64,000 bases of DNA, taken from NCBI RefSeq assembly GCF_024448505.1, contig NZ_JAMOHV010000004.1, positions 1 to 64,000 of the forward strand. Direction: 5' to 3'. Below are positions 36,042 to 44,940 of this stretch, piece by piece (position 1 is the first letter of the stretch; every line of letters begins with the position of its first letter). Origin of the DNA: Stutzerimonas degradans. Lineage in GTDB: Bacteria > Pseudomonadota > Gammaproteobacteria > Pseudomonadales > Pseudomonadaceae. Below the pieces are notes generated by a model. That model had not been told where the DNA came from, searched no databases, and was given only the letters and a program-made list of their open reading frames with translations. The translations under genes were made by a program, and so were the position numbers.

Positions 36042-36174
36042 GCGCGCAGCCTAGCACAGCGCATCACCGGCCAAGGCTGCGGCGCTTCACAGCGTCGCGC
36101 CTGCCGGATGGGCTGGGGCCGCACGCGCTTTGCGCGTAAAATGCGCGGCTTTCGCATTCCTCCGGATTTCCAGC

Positions 36175-36999
36175 ATGGGCACCCTTTCGGTCAACCAGAA
36201 CAAACTGCAGAAGCGCCTGCGCCGCCTGGCCGGCGAGGCCGTCACCGACTTCAACATGATCGAGGACGGCGACAAGGTCATGGTCTGCCTGTCCGGCGGC
36301 AAGGACAGTTACACCATGCTCGACGTGCTGCTGTATCTGCAGAAGGTCGCGCCGATCAAGTTCGAGGTCGTCGCGGTGAACATGGATCAGAAGCAGCCGG
36401 GCTTCCCCGAACACGTCTTGCCCGAATACCTGAAGGGCCTCGGCATCGAGTACCACATCATCGAGAAAGACACCTACTCGGTGGTCAAGGAGAAGATCCC
36501 GGAGGGCAAGACCACCTGTTCGCTGTGCTCGCGCCTGCGTCGCGGCACGCTGTACACCTTCGCCGACGAGATCGGGGCGACCAAGATGGCGCTCGGGCAT
36601 CATCGCGACGACATCCTGGAAACCTTCTTCCTCAACATGTTCTACGGCGGCACGCTCAAGGCCATGCCGCCCAAGCTGCTCTCCGATGATGGCCGCAACG
36701 TGGTGATCCGTCCGCTGGCCTACTGCAACGAGGCGGATATCGAGGCCTACTCGAAGATGAAGGAGTTCCCGATCATCCCCTGCAACCTCTGCGGCTCGCA
36801 GGAAAACCTGCAGCGCCAGGTGGTCAAGGAGATGCTGCAGGAGTGGGAGCGCAAGTCGCCGGGGCGCACCGAGATCATGTTCCGCGCGCTGCAGAACGTG
36901 GTGCCCTCGCAGCTAGCCGACCGCAACCTGTTCGACTTCAAGAGCCTGCGCATCGACGACAGCGCCACACCGCGCTTCGTCGACGTGATGAGCCTGTAA
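36175..36999 (+). CDS. ttcA: tRNA 2-thiocytidine(32) synthetase TtcA
   Basis: A 274-residue PP-loop ATPase that thiolates cytidine 32 in some tRNAs. The PP-loop SGGKDS is near residue 40; the iron-sulfur cysteines are in [10 protein letters not shown] (about 115) and CNLCGSQ (about 202). The start ATG was chosen because the N-terminus [14 protein letters not shown] is typical. Convergent with the MOSC gene. Confidence 0.95.
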   Translation: MGTLSVNQNKLQKRLRRLAGEAVTDFNMIEDGDKVMVCLSGGKDSYTMLDVLLYLQKVAPIKFEVVAVNMDQKQPGFPEHVLPEYLKGLGIEYHIIEKDTYSVVKEKIPEGKTTCSLCSRLRRGTLYTFADEIGATKMALGHHRDDILETFFLNMFYGGTLKAMPPKLLSDDGRNVVIRPLAYCNEADIEAYSKMKEFPIIPCNLCGSQENLQRQVVKEMLQEWERKSPGRTEIMFRALQNVVPSQLADRNLFDFKSLRIDDSATPRFVDVMSL

Positions 37000-37029
37000 C
37001 CAGCGCCGTGCCAGCTCGCGCCGGGCCGC

Positions 37030-37722
37030 TCAGGCGTCTGGCGCGCCGTACAGGCGCTTGCTCCAGTCTTCCACCGCGTTGACCTCCAGCCTCCGCTCCA
37101 CCAGCTTGCGCCAGTTCGGCACCAGCGGCAGCTCGGCCAGCTCCTGCAGGGCGGTGTGGTCGAGGGTGTGGCGGTAGAGCACGTCCATCACCCTGGTCAG
37201 CGACCAGCGCGGGTAGGGGCGCTGCTCCAGCATCAGGCTCTGTCCGGCCTGCAGCTCGCCGGGCTCCAGCACTTGGTAATACCAGCCGGTCATGCCGCTC
37301 TGCTGCACGCGTAGCGCCATGTCGGTGACGCCGAAACGATCGTTGAGCTTCCAGCATGGCTGGCGCGACTGCGCCACCTGCAGCAACACGTCGCCGCAGC
37401 GCAGCACGTCGCCCAGGCATAGATCGGCCTCGCTGAGCCCGCGGGTGCTGATGTTCTCGCCGAACGCACCGGGCTGATCGAGCACCGGCAGCCGGCCGAG
37501 CTGCTCGATCCAGCGTTGGTAGTGCTCGTAAGGATAGTGATGCACGGCCTTGTGGATGCCGCCATGCACGCGGCGATCACCCTGTTCGTCGCCGGCCAGC
37601 CCCTCGACACCGACCGCCAGCGGCCCGGCCACCGGCTGCTTGGCGATGGCGCTGTGGCTGCCCGGGCGGGTATAGGGGACGGCCTTGCCGACGAGCAGGT
37701 GTTCGATTCTGGCCAGTTGCAT
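37030..37722 (-). CDS. MOSC-domain protein, YiiM-like
   Basis: A 230-residue protein. YiiM and relatives help tolerance of N-hydroxylated bases and work with molybdenum cofactor. Visible motifs are GLAGDEQGDRRVHGG, KAVHHYPYEHY, PGAFGENIS and a conserved Cys in QSRQPCWKLNDRF, where the cofactor is thought to bind. Confidence 0.88.
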   Translation of the reverse strand: MQLARIEHLLVGKAVPYTRPGSHSAIAKQPVAGPLAVGVEGLAGDEQGDRRVHGGIHKAVHHYPYEHYQRWIEQLGRLPVLDQPGAFGENISTRGLSEADLCLGDVLRCGDVLLQVAQSRQPCWKLNDRFGVTDMALRVQQSGMTGWYYQVLEPGELQAGQSLMLEQRPYPRWSLTRVMDVLYRHTLDHTALQELAELPLVPNWRKLVERRLEVNAVEDWSKRLYGAPDA

Positions 37723-37831
37723 GCGCGGCTCCTTGGCTGAGTGGAAGATCGGGCCGACGGCCGCGGCGACGCTTGGCCTGGCCGCGGGCTCCGGCTATGG
37801 TCTGCGTTCGTCCTCAGCCTGGAGAAGTCCG

Positions 37832-38275
37832 GTGTCCCTGACCGCCAGTTACGACCCGCAGAACATTTTCGCCCAGATCATCCGCGGCGACGCGCCCTGC
37901 TACAAGCTCTACGAGGATGACGAAGTGCTCGCCTTCCTCGATCTGTTCCCACAATCCTTCGGCCACACGCTGGTGATCCCCAAGCGCTCGGCGGCGTGCA
38001 ACATCCTCGACGTTGACAGCGATGCGCTGGCTGCGGTGATGCGCGCGGTGCAGAAGCTGACCCGCGCGATCGTCGCCGAGCTGCAGCCGGACGGCGTGCA
38101 GGTCGCGCAGTTCAACGGCGCACCGGCCGGGCAGACGGTGTTCCACATCCACATGCACATCGTCCCGCGTTACGCCGGCGAGGGGCTGGGCATCCACGCC
38201 GCGGGCAAAGCCGATCCGGCCGAGCTGGAAAAACTGCAGGCGCGTCTGCAGCAACGCATCGCCGCGCTGGCCTGA
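37832..38275 (+). CDS. HIT-family hydrolase
   Basis: A 147-residue histidine triad protein from GTG 37832, chosen because GGAG lies seven bases before. The triad HIHMH is near residue 100 in TVFHIHMHIVPRY, and the N-terminal IFAQIIRGDAPCYKLYEDD is typical of Hint proteins, which split nucleoside phosphoramidates. Confidence 0.9.
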   Translation: MSLTASYDPQNIFAQIIRGDAPCYKLYEDDEVLAFLDLFPQSFGHTLVIPKRSAACNILDVDSDALAAVMRAVQKLTRAIVAELQPDGVQVAQFNGAPAGQTVFHIHMHIVPRYAGEGLGIHAAGKADPAELEKLQARLQQRIAALA

Positions 38276-38372
38276 GTCATGCGGCGAGTCGTGGCGCGCC
38301 GCGACCATCGCAGCAGGCAACAGGCACCAAAGTACAATTCGTGCGCCACAGGTGGCTTCGTAACCTGCGGGC

Positions 38373-39338
38373 ATGATGCCTTCATTGCCCGTCCTCATCC
38401 GTTCCCTGTTGCGCCTGATGCTGGTGCTGCTGCCATTGTGCGCGCAGGCGCAGGAACTGCCCGTGCTGACCCTCAGCGTGCTGCAGTTCGGCACACCGCA
38501 CTGGGAGCTGGAGCACCTCAAGCGCCAGCAACTGGACCGCGCCAATGGCTTCGAGCTGCGGGTGCGGCTGGTGGCTGATGTGCCCGCCTCGCGGCTGGCG
38601 CTGTCCAGTGGCAGTGCCGACGGTGCGGTAAGCGACCTGCTCTGGGCGCAGGCGCGCTACCAAGCCGGCGCGGCCTACCGCTACCTGCCGTTTTCCGCGC
38701 AGATCGGCGAAGTGCTGGTGCCCACCGGCAGTGCCATTCGCCAGCTGGCGGACCTGCGCGGCAAGCGCCTCGGCGTTGCCGGCGGCCCCGATGGGCTCGG
38801 CTGGCGGTTGTTGCAGCAGGCGGCCGCAAGGCAGGGTATCGACCTGGCGCGGGAGGCGCAGGTGCAGTACGCCGCGCCACCGCTGCTCGGCCAGGCACTG
38901 CGCCGCGGTCAGCTGGACGCGCTGCTGACCTTCTGGCATTTCTCCGCGCGCATGCGCGGCGAGGGCGGGGTGCAGCGCGCATTCGGCCTGGCCGATCTGT
39001 TGAAGGCGCTTGAACTCGATGCGCACTTGCCGGTACTCGGCTATCTGTTCCCCGAGCCCTGGGCGCAGAGCAACGAAGACCTGCTGCAGCGCTTCGCCCG
39101 CGCCCTGCGCCAGACCAAGGACGAACTGGCCCGCGAGCCGCAACACTGGCAGGCGCTGCGTCCGCTGATGCGCGCCGAGAACGACTCGGTGTTCGCCGCC
39201 TTGCGTGACAGCTTCGTCGAAGGCATTCCACAGCCATTGGATGCGGCGCGTCTCGCCGACCTGCAGCGACTGCTGGTGCTGACCGGTGCCGATCCGGCGA
39301 GACTGATGCCTGCTGCGGCGTTCCAGAGCGCCCCATGA
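38373..39338 (+). CDS. ABC importer substrate-binding protein, NMT1/SsuA type
   Basis: A 321-residue periplasmic binding protein with a signal peptide (LLRLMLVLLPLCAQA). Family features are GSADGAVSDLLWA, the hinge LRGKRLGVAGGPDG and LDALLTFWHF. The substrate cannot be told; related proteins bind taurine, thiamine precursors or alcohol-related compounds. Its stop overlaps the permease start (39335-39338). Confidence 0.85.
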   Translation: MMPSLPVLIRSLLRLMLVLLPLCAQAQELPVLTLSVLQFGTPHWELEHLKRQQLDRANGFELRVRLVADVPASRLALSSGSADGAVSDLLWAQARYQAGAAYRYLPFSAQIGEVLVPTGSAIRQLADLRGKRLGVAGGPDGLGWRLLQQAAARQGIDLAREAQVQYAAPPLLGQALRRGQLDALLTFWHFSARMRGEGGVQRAFGLADLLKALELDAHLPVLGYLFPEPWAQSNEDLLQRFARALRQTKDELAREPQHWQALRPLMRAENDSVFAALRDSFVEGIPQPLDAARLADLQRLLVLTGADPARLMPAAAFQSAP

Positions 39339-40096
39339 ACGGCTCGCGCTGGGCGTGCTGGATCGCCCTGCCGGTGCTGCTGGCGCTTTGGGCGGTGGTG
39401 GCGCTGGTGGTGCAGACGCCCTTGCTGCCGAGTCCGGCGGCGGTGCTCGAAACGTTCTGGCAGGCCGTGCAGAGCGGCGAGCTGCCCGAACACCTGCTGG
39501 TGACCCTGCGCCGTGTGCTGTTCAGCTTCGCCCTGGCGATGACGCTGGGCACGCTGCTCGGCGTGTGGATGGGCCGTTCGCGGCTGGCCAATGCGTTGCT
39601 CAATCCGGTGCTGGTGCTGTTTCTCAACCTGCCGGCGCTGGTCACCATCATCCTGCTGTATGTCTGGTTCGGCCTGGAGGAGGCGGCGGCGGTGCTGGCG
39701 GTGGTGGTCAATAAGGTGCCGAACGTGGCGGTGACGGTGCGCGAAGGCGCGCGCAGCCTCGATCCCAAGCTTGAACAGATGGCGCGGGTCTATGGCTTCA
39801 GCCGCTGGCAGCGGGTCGTCGATGTCTGGCTGCCGCAGCTGTTTCCCTACCTGATGGCGGCGACGCGCGGCGGGCTGGCGCTGATCTGGAAGATTGTGCT
39901 GGTGGTGGAGCTGCTTGGGCGTTCGGATGGTATCGGCTTTCAGCTGCACATGGCCTTCCAGGTATTCGACGTGGCCAGCATCCTCGCCTACAGCCTGGCC
40001 TTCATCGCCGTGGTGCAGCTGATCGAGCTGGCGCTGCTGCAACCGTTGGACCGGCGCGCCTCGGCCTGGCGCGAAGCGGGCGTGCGTCATGCTTGA
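39335..40096 (+). CDS. ABC importer permease, SsuC/TauC-like
   Basis: A 253-residue membrane protein with six helices and the binding-protein-dependent motif EQMARVYGFSRWQRVVDVWLP, which contacts the ATPase. It overlaps the binding-protein gene by four and the ATPase gene by eight bases. Confidence 0.9.
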   Translation: MNGSRWACWIALPVLLALWAVVALVVQTPLLPSPAAVLETFWQAVQSGELPEHLLVTLRRVLFSFALAMTLGTLLGVWMGRSRLANALLNPVLVLFLNLPALVTIILLYVWFGLEEAAAVLAVVVNKVPNVAVTVREGARSLDPKLEQMARVYGFSRWQRVVDVWLPQLFPYLMAATRGGLALIWKIVLVVELLGRSDGIGFQLHMAFQVFDVASILAYSLAFIAVVQLIELALLQPLDRRASAWREAGVRHA

Positions 40097-40742
40097 TCTA
40101 CGCTTGGACGGCCCCGGCGTTGGCCATCCGGTACTCGGCGTGATCGAGGCCGAGGTGCGCGCCGGCGACCGCATCTGTCTGCTCGGCCCATCCGGTGTCG
40201 GCAAGACCACGCTGCTCAACGCCATTGCCGGTCTCGATCCGCAGCTCAGCTCGCAGATCCAGCGCCGGGCGGGGCTGCGCGTCGGCTATCTGTTCCAGGA
40301 ACATCGCCTGCTGCCCTGGCGCACGGTGCGGCAGAACCTTGCAATGGTCAGCGCGAGTGCGGCGGACAGCGAGCGGCTGCTGGCCGAGGTGGGGCTTGCC
40401 AGCGCTGGCGATTGCCTGCCGGAGCAGCTGTCGCTGGGCATGGCGCGCCGCGCGGCGCTGGCGCGCAGCCTGGCGATCAAACCCGACCTGCTACTGCTCG
40501 ACGAACCCTTCGCCTCGCTGGACGCTGAGCGCGCCGGCGAGCTGCGCCAGCTGATCACCCGTCTGCTGGATCAGCATCCCGACACGGCGATGATCTGCGT
40601 GACCCACGATCCGCGCGATGCGGACGAGCTGGCCAACCGCCTGTGGTACCTGAGCGGTACGCCGGCGACGCTGCGCTGCGACGAGCGCCTCGCCGGTGCA
40701 ACCAGCGCCAGCCAGATCAGCGCGCGGCTGCGCAGCGCCTGA
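40089..40742 (+). CDS. ABC importer ATP-binding protein
   Basis: A 217-residue ATPase with Walker A GPSGVGKTTLL, signature LSLGMARRAALARS and Walker B LLLDEPFASLD, plus the H-loop THDPRDADEL. The signature has M-A in place of the usual G-Q. It is at the short end for the family. With its neighbours it forms one importer; the gene ends three bases before the convergent DUF445 gene. Confidence 0.92.
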   Translation: MLDLRLDGPGVGHPVLGVIEAEVRAGDRICLLGPSGVGKTTLLNAIAGLDPQLSSQIQRRAGLRVGYLFQEHRLLPWRTVRQNLAMVSASAADSERLLAEVGLASAGDCLPEQLSLGMARRAALARSLAIKPDLLLLDEPFASLDAERAGELRQLITRLLDQHPDTAMICVTHDPRDADELANRLWYLSGTPATLRCDERLAGATSASQISARLRSA

Positions 40743-40745
40743 GCA

Positions 40746-42011
40746 TCAACCGGCGACGAGCTGCGTCAGCGCATGTAGCAGCAGTCCGACCAGCCCGCCG
40801 ACCAGCGTGCCGTTGATGCGGATGTACTGCAGGTCCTTGCCGACGCTCTGCTCCAGCTGCTCGACCAGTTCGCGGCTTTCCCAATTCTCCACGCGCTCGG
40901 CGATGTAGGCGCCGATCTGCCCGCGATAGCGTTCCAGCAGGCCGGGTGCGGCGGCCAGCAGTTGTTCGTTGATCCAGTTGCGCATGGCCTGGTCGGCCGC
41001 CAAACCGTCGCCCAGGCCGCGGCACAGCGCGACGATGCGCCGGCCGATGCGCGAGTCGGTGCTGGCCAGGTCGCTTTCCAGCCATTGCGTCAGCTCTGTC
41101 CAGAGGTCGCGGAAATAGGCGCTGGTGGCCGGGTGGTCCAGCAGCTGCGCGAGGATGCGTTCGACTTCCAGCGCGTAATCCGGATCCTGTTCGAGGCGCT
41201 CGATGTATTCGCCGACGTGCTCGTCGAAGCGTTGGCGGATCAGATGTTCCGGGTCGACGGCGATCTCGGCGATCAGCGCGGACAGGCCGTCGACGAACTT
41301 GTTGGCTGACCAACCGCTGACCGGCCGGCTCAGGCCCAGATAGCGCAGCGTGCGGATCTCCCGGCTGATGGCGTCGGCCACCAGCGTGCGGGTGTCCTCG
41401 TCCTGCATGATCGAATCCAGACGCAGCAGCAGCTCGTCGAGCATCGCCTGATGCCGGCCCTGGCCGGTCAGCACGCGCAGCGCCTGGGCCAGCGGCGGGG
41501 CGAGGTCGAACTTGCGAACGCGGCCGATGACCTTGGCCTCGACGAAGGTGCGCACGCGCTCGTCATGCAGCGCGGCGAGACCGAAATGCGCGATGCCGGT
41601 GAGCTGGCGACCGACCGCTTCGGCATTCGCCGGGTGGCGCAGCCAACCCGCCAGGCGCGCGGCGAGGTCCAGTTCCTGCAGCTTGGCCAGCACCAGCGGC
41701 GTGGCGAGGAAATGCGTGGTAATGAAGCCCGACAGGCTCTGCCCGATGCGCGTCTTGCTGCGCGGAATGATCGCCGTGTGCGGGATCGGTAGGCCGAGCG
41801 GGCGGCGAAACAGCGCAGTGACGGCGAACCAGTCGGCGATTGCGCCGACCATTGCTGCCTCGGCGAACGAGGCGAGGTAGCCCCAGGCGGGGTGCGCGGC
41901 CTCGAAGCGGGTCGCGATGACGTAGAGCAGGGCGGCCAACAGCAGCAGCAGGCCGGCGACCAGCTTCATGCGCGAAACCGGCGATTGCCAGGCGCTGATC
42001 AACAAACGCAT
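40746..42011 (-). CDS. DUF445 membrane protein
   Basis: A 421-residue protein from ATG 42011, preceded by GAGGAAT. N-terminal helices (LVAGLLLLLAALLYVI and EAAMVGAIADWFAVTALF) carry the family motif GAIADWFAVTALFRRPLGLPIPHTAIIP; the long middle is helical; a last helix lies at the C-terminus (LVGGLVGLLLHALTQLV). The family is widespread but without assigned function. Confidence 0.9.
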   Translation of the reverse strand: MRLLISAWQSPVSRMKLVAGLLLLLAALLYVIATRFEAAHPAWGYLASFAEAAMVGAIADWFAVTALFRRPLGLPIPHTAIIPRSKTRIGQSLSGFITTHFLATPLVLAKLQELDLAARLAGWLRHPANAEAVGRQLTGIAHFGLAALHDERVRTFVEAKVIGRVRKFDLAPPLAQALRVLTGQGRHQAMLDELLLRLDSIMQDEDTRTLVADAISREIRTLRYLGLSRPVSGWSANKFVDGLSALIAEIAVDPEHLIRQRFDEHVGEYIERLEQDPDYALEVERILAQLLDHPATSAYFRDLWTELTQWLESDLASTDSRIGRRIVALCRGLGDGLAADQAMRNWINEQLLAAAPGLLERYRGQIGAYIAERVENWESRELVEQLEQSVGKDLQYIRINGTLVGGLVGLLLHALTQLVAG

Positions 42012-42143
42012 GGGATTCCTCGTCGTTGATGGTGGGCAGGTGTGCAATGGACAGTGAAGCAGGGATGCGCGGTCGGTATCGATAGCAGATGGGTGTGCCG
42101 GCTTTAGAACGGCTTCGGTCCGCCGGCTGCGTTGCGATGCATG

Positions 42144-42195
42144 AGTGGGCTGAAGCCCACCCTACGGTCCGTTGTGAAACCGTAGGGTGGATGTC
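42144..42195. repeat. REP-like repeat with GTAGGGTGG ends
   Basis: TGGGCTGAAGCCCA (42147-42160) is palindromic, and CCCTACGGT (42161-42169) pairs with ACCGTAGGG (42180-42188). The unit GTAGGGTGG plus GGCTTCAGCC is a common interspersed repeat in stutzeri-type and other Pseudomonas genomes. Confidence 0.75.
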
Positions 42196-42228
42196 GCTAT
42201 GAACAGCCACCGAAATGACGCGGTGCGA

Positions 42229-42627
42229 TCAGAGCTGTTCTTCTTCCTCGCGGATCAGAACGTACTGGCCTTCGGCGTCGCTCAGGCAGTCCCAGACATA
42301 GAACATCGAGACTTTGCCCGGCTGCTCGATGACGGCCGCATAGTCGCCGGGCACAACGGTGAAGTAGGCGCCGGAGTCGGGTGCGGCTTCGCAGGCGATG
42401 CGCGCGACGACAAAGGCTTCTGGCGCGGTGCCGTCGAAGTAGTCGTCACGGTCCTTGGCGTCCCATTCGGCGGGTGCTTCGAAGGGGCCGCTGATGATGA
42501 TGCGCGCGTCGCCGAGGTCCTGTTCTTCCGCTTCCTCGTCGTATTCGTCGGGGCGGTACAGGGTGCATTCCAGGGCGTCCGGGTTTTCGAGAATGGCCGC
42601 GCGGGATTGGGGGGTGAGTGTCTGCAT
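42229..42627 (-). CDS. Acidic hypothetical protein
   Basis: A 132-residue protein with a Glu-rich C-terminus (LIREEEEQL) and acidic stretch (YDEEAEEQDLGD). It has no signal or membrane segment. No family recognised. Confidence 0.65.
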   Translation of the reverse strand: MQTLTPQSRAAILENPDALECTLYRPDEYDEEAEEQDLGDARIIISGPFEAPAEWDAKDRDDYFDGTAPEAFVVARIACEAAPDSGAYFTVVPGDYAAVIEQPGKVSMFYVWDCLSDAEGQYVLIREEEEQL

Positions 42628-42771
42628 GGAATCTCCGACTGCGGTTGGGTGTGAGCGGCCAGTGTGGTGGAGCCGCCAGGGCAGTGCAATCGGAAGCGTG
42701 GTCGCACGTTTCGGTGAAGCCCCGCGGCGCCGGTGCAGCCCGGCGTCACGGGTGGGTTGCCTGGTCAGCCC

Positions 42772-42840
42772 TCAGGCGCGGAAACGATCGACCTGGGTGC
42801 GCAATTCGGCGGCCAGCAGACTGCCGCCTGCAGAGCTTTA
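42772..42840 (-). pseudogene. Tail remnant of a methyl-accepting chemotaxis protein
   Basis: The minus strand reads AGGSLLAAELRTQVDRFRA then stop. MCP genes in Pseudomonas often end with L-A-x-x-L-x-x-x-V-x-R-F-R-x, so this appears to be the last about 22 codons of a lost MCP gene. No upstream part is present in the window. Confidence 0.55.
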
Positions 42841-42964
42841 GTCCTGGTCGGCGAGACGTCGCAAGCGGCAGCCTTCTGACCGCCGGCAGGAGGCATGTCG
42901 AACGTCGCGCGGTTTGCCGTCTCCAATGGCTATCGACAGCCAAACCCGCAGACCCGAGGACGCC

Positions 42965-43156
42965 ATGAATCCCAACGACGATCAGCCGAACGAAGAGCCC
43001 GACGTGACGATGACGAACGCTGGCGAGAAAAACCCCAGCGAGGATCCGGATTTCGACGACAAGCCGTCTCCTCGGGACAAGGATGATAGGGAGCCCGAAG
43101 TGCTGCCGGATGATCCCGATATCCTCGGCAACGATGGTTCCAGCGGCCCCGGCTGA
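42965..43156 (+). CDS. Small acidic, probably disordered protein
   Basis: A 63-residue protein starting MNPNDDQPNEEP and rich in Asp, Pro and Gly, preceded by GAGGACGCC. It lacks hydrophobic segments and is likely unstructured. Function unknown. Confidence 0.5.
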   Translation: MNPNDDQPNEEPDVTMTNAGEKNPSEDPDFDDKPSPRDKDDREPEVLPDDPDILGNDGSSGPG

Positions 43157-43269
43157 TGTTGCGTGCCCGACTTCAGGTGATAACGCGCAGAGCGGCCGCG
43201 CTTTTTGCGTGCTGGCGATGAATGCTTGGCCTAGGCTTGTCGCTTCGCTGTGTCGCCGAGGAATCGCCC

Positions 43270-43707
43270 ATGCGCCTGCCGTCTACCGTCTCTTGCCTGC
43301 TGATTCTGGCGGGCTGCTCGTCGTGGCAACCGCAACCGGAAGAGATCAAGCCGGTGCCCGCAGAGCGTGTCCTGGCCTTCCAGCAACCATTGGAAAATGC
43401 CGGCGAGATAGTGGTCACACGCGATTTCGGCTGGCGCGGTGGCGGTTGTTACATCGCGCTGCTGATCGACCGAGAGCTGGCGGCGCGCATCCATGTCGGT
43501 GAACGGGCACGTTTCCAGGTTCCGGCAGGCGCCCGTATCGTCGGTATCGGCACCGACCCGCTGGATGACAGCCTGTGCGGCAAGCTGAGTCTGCGTCGCG
43601 AGAAGCTGGCGAGGGTCGTGGCAGGGCAAACGCTGGAGTTTCGCGTTATCAGCGGCAACGATGTCGGCTTCGACATCCTGCCCGTCGCCCCTGACGCCGA
43701 ACGCTGA
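43270..43707 (+). CDS. Small lipoprotein
   Basis: A 145-residue protein from ATG 43270 with a short signal and lipobox (CLLILAGC). The mature part looks beta-rich (GGGCYIALLIDRELAARI) with a Cys pair (GCYI, SLCGKL). No assigned function. A terminator hairpin follows at once. Confidence 0.7.
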   Translation: MRLPSTVSCLLILAGCSSWQPQPEEIKPVPAERVLAFQQPLENAGEIVVTRDFGWRGGGCYIALLIDRELAARIHVGERARFQVPAGARIVGIGTDPLDDSLCGKLSLRREKLARVVAGQTLEFRVISGNDVGFDILPVAPDAER

Positions 43708-43714
43708 GCCTGAG

Positions 43715-43744
43715 AAAAGTCCGTTAGATCGACGGGCTTTTTTC
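43715..43744 (+). terminator. Rho-independent terminator
   Basis: AGTCCGT (43718-43724) pairs with ACGGGCT (43732-43738) with one G-T pair, followed by a run of T. It would serve the lipoprotein gene, and by its A-rich left side possibly the convergent gene too. Confidence 0.8.
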
Positions 43745-43755
43745 ATGCTGCCTGC

Positions 43756-44127
43756 TTACTTGATGACGGTGCGCGCGGTCTTCAGGTATTCGGTCGCGTG
43801 CTCCCGTACCTCGTCGGCCTGGCGGGCCTCCGAGCTGATGTGAATCTCCTCGAGGGTGTCAGTCAGGCCGTCCATATCCTCGTTGATCTTTTCCAGTGCG
43901 TTTTGCAGCGTGTAGGTCAGCTCGTGAATTTCCTGCAGGCGTTCCGGTGTCGGTTCCTGTGCCAGCGCTTTTTCGAGTCGCTGGTTGTATTCGGAGAAAT
44001 TGGCGACGGCCTCGGTCAGCGTGCGAGATGGAACGCCGTGAACCGGTGCGGCGCCGTCGTTGGCGAAGGTGCTGGAGGCGATGGTCGCGGCGAGTGCCAG
44101 GGCGGCAGTCTGGATGAGCGTTTTCAC
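43756..44127 (-). CDS. Exported helical protein, DUF6746-like
   Basis: A 123-residue protein from GTG 44127 with AGAGGGAC upstream. A signal peptide (TLIQTAALALAATIASSTFA) is followed by a helical domain with PSRTLTEAVANFSEYNQRLEKAL and TYTLQNALEKINEDMDGLTDTLEEIH. I recall a similar pattern in small periplasmic proteins of this type. Role unknown. Confidence 0.6.
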   Translation of the reverse strand: MKTLIQTAALALAATIASSTFANDGAAPVHGVPSRTLTEAVANFSEYNQRLEKALAQEPTPERLQEIHELTYTLQNALEKINEDMDGLTDTLEEIHISSEARQADEVREHATEYLKTARTVIK

Positions 44128-44354
44128 GGCAGGTCCCTCTGGTAATAAGGCGCGCGAAAGTACCATCTGCCAATTCTGTCGCTGTGCAGTAGTGCACAGT
44201 TTTGCGCAGGCGAGCGCCCCTGCGATGTTTAGCTGCTGCTCGAGCGGTTTGGTCGCACAAGGGGCACGGCTGCTGTTGGCCTCGGGCGCGCAGAGCGATT
44301 GCCCGGCGATTTGCCGCGGAGTAGCGTGGTCATCCAACCTTGCGGAGATCAGTC

Positions 44355-44903
44355 ATGAAGGCCCTGACCCTCATCGCCTTGCTTGCATTGGCATCACCGA
44401 TTGTTCCGGCGTTGGCCAGTGAATGCCCGGCATTGCTGCAGCATGAACTGCCCAAGCTGCGCTCGAAGGAAACCATCGATCTATGCCAGCAGTTCCAGGG
44501 AAAGGCGCTGGTCGTCGTCAACACAGCCAGTCACTGCGGTTTCACGCCTCAGTTCAAGGGGCTCGAGGCGCTCTATCAGCGCTACAAAGGCCAGGGGCTG
44601 GAAGTACTGGGCGTGCCGTCGGACGATTTCTTTCAGGAGTCCGATGACGAGGCCGAGACGGCCGAGGTGTGCTACGTGAACTACGGCGTGACCTTCGCCA
44701 TGACGCAGACGCAGCCGGTACGCGGCAGCGATGCCACACCGCTGTTTCGCCAACTGGCCGAGCAGGCCGGCGTGGCGCCGCGCTGGAATTTCTACAAGTA
44801 CGTCGTAGACCGCCACGGCCAGGTGGTGGCGTACTTTCCCAGCAAAGTGAAGCCGGACGATCCGCGTTTGCTGGCAGCGGTGGAGCAGGCGCTGCAGCGC
44901 TGA
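44355..44903 (+). CDS. Exported glutathione peroxidase
   Basis: A 182-residue thioredoxin-fold peroxidase from ATG 44355 (GGAG seven bases upstream). A signal peptide ([16 protein letters not shown]) puts it in the periplasm. The catalytic Cys is in [12 protein letters not shown]; the Trp in WNFYKYVV and the Gln/Asn region are family features. Two further cysteines may form the resolving disulfide. Confidence 0.9.
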   Translation: MKALTLIALLALASPIVPALASECPALLQHELPKLRSKETIDLCQQFQGKALVVVNTASHCGFTPQFKGLEALYQRYKGQGLEVLGVPSDDFFQESDDEAETAEVCYVNYGVTFAMTQTQPVRGSDATPLFRQLAEQAGVAPRWNFYKYVVDRHGQVVAYFPSKVKPDDPRLLAAVEQALQR

Positions 44904-44908
44904 AATCG

Positions 44909-44937
44909 AAAAGCCCCGGCAGGACCGGGGCTTTTTT
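44909..44937 (+). terminator. Rho-independent terminator
   Basis: AAGCCCCGG (44911-44919) pairs perfectly with CCGGGGCTT (44925-44933) followed by a T-run. It lies between the convergent peroxidase and fadL genes and may work in both directions. Confidence 0.92.
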
Positions 44938-44940
44938 GCA

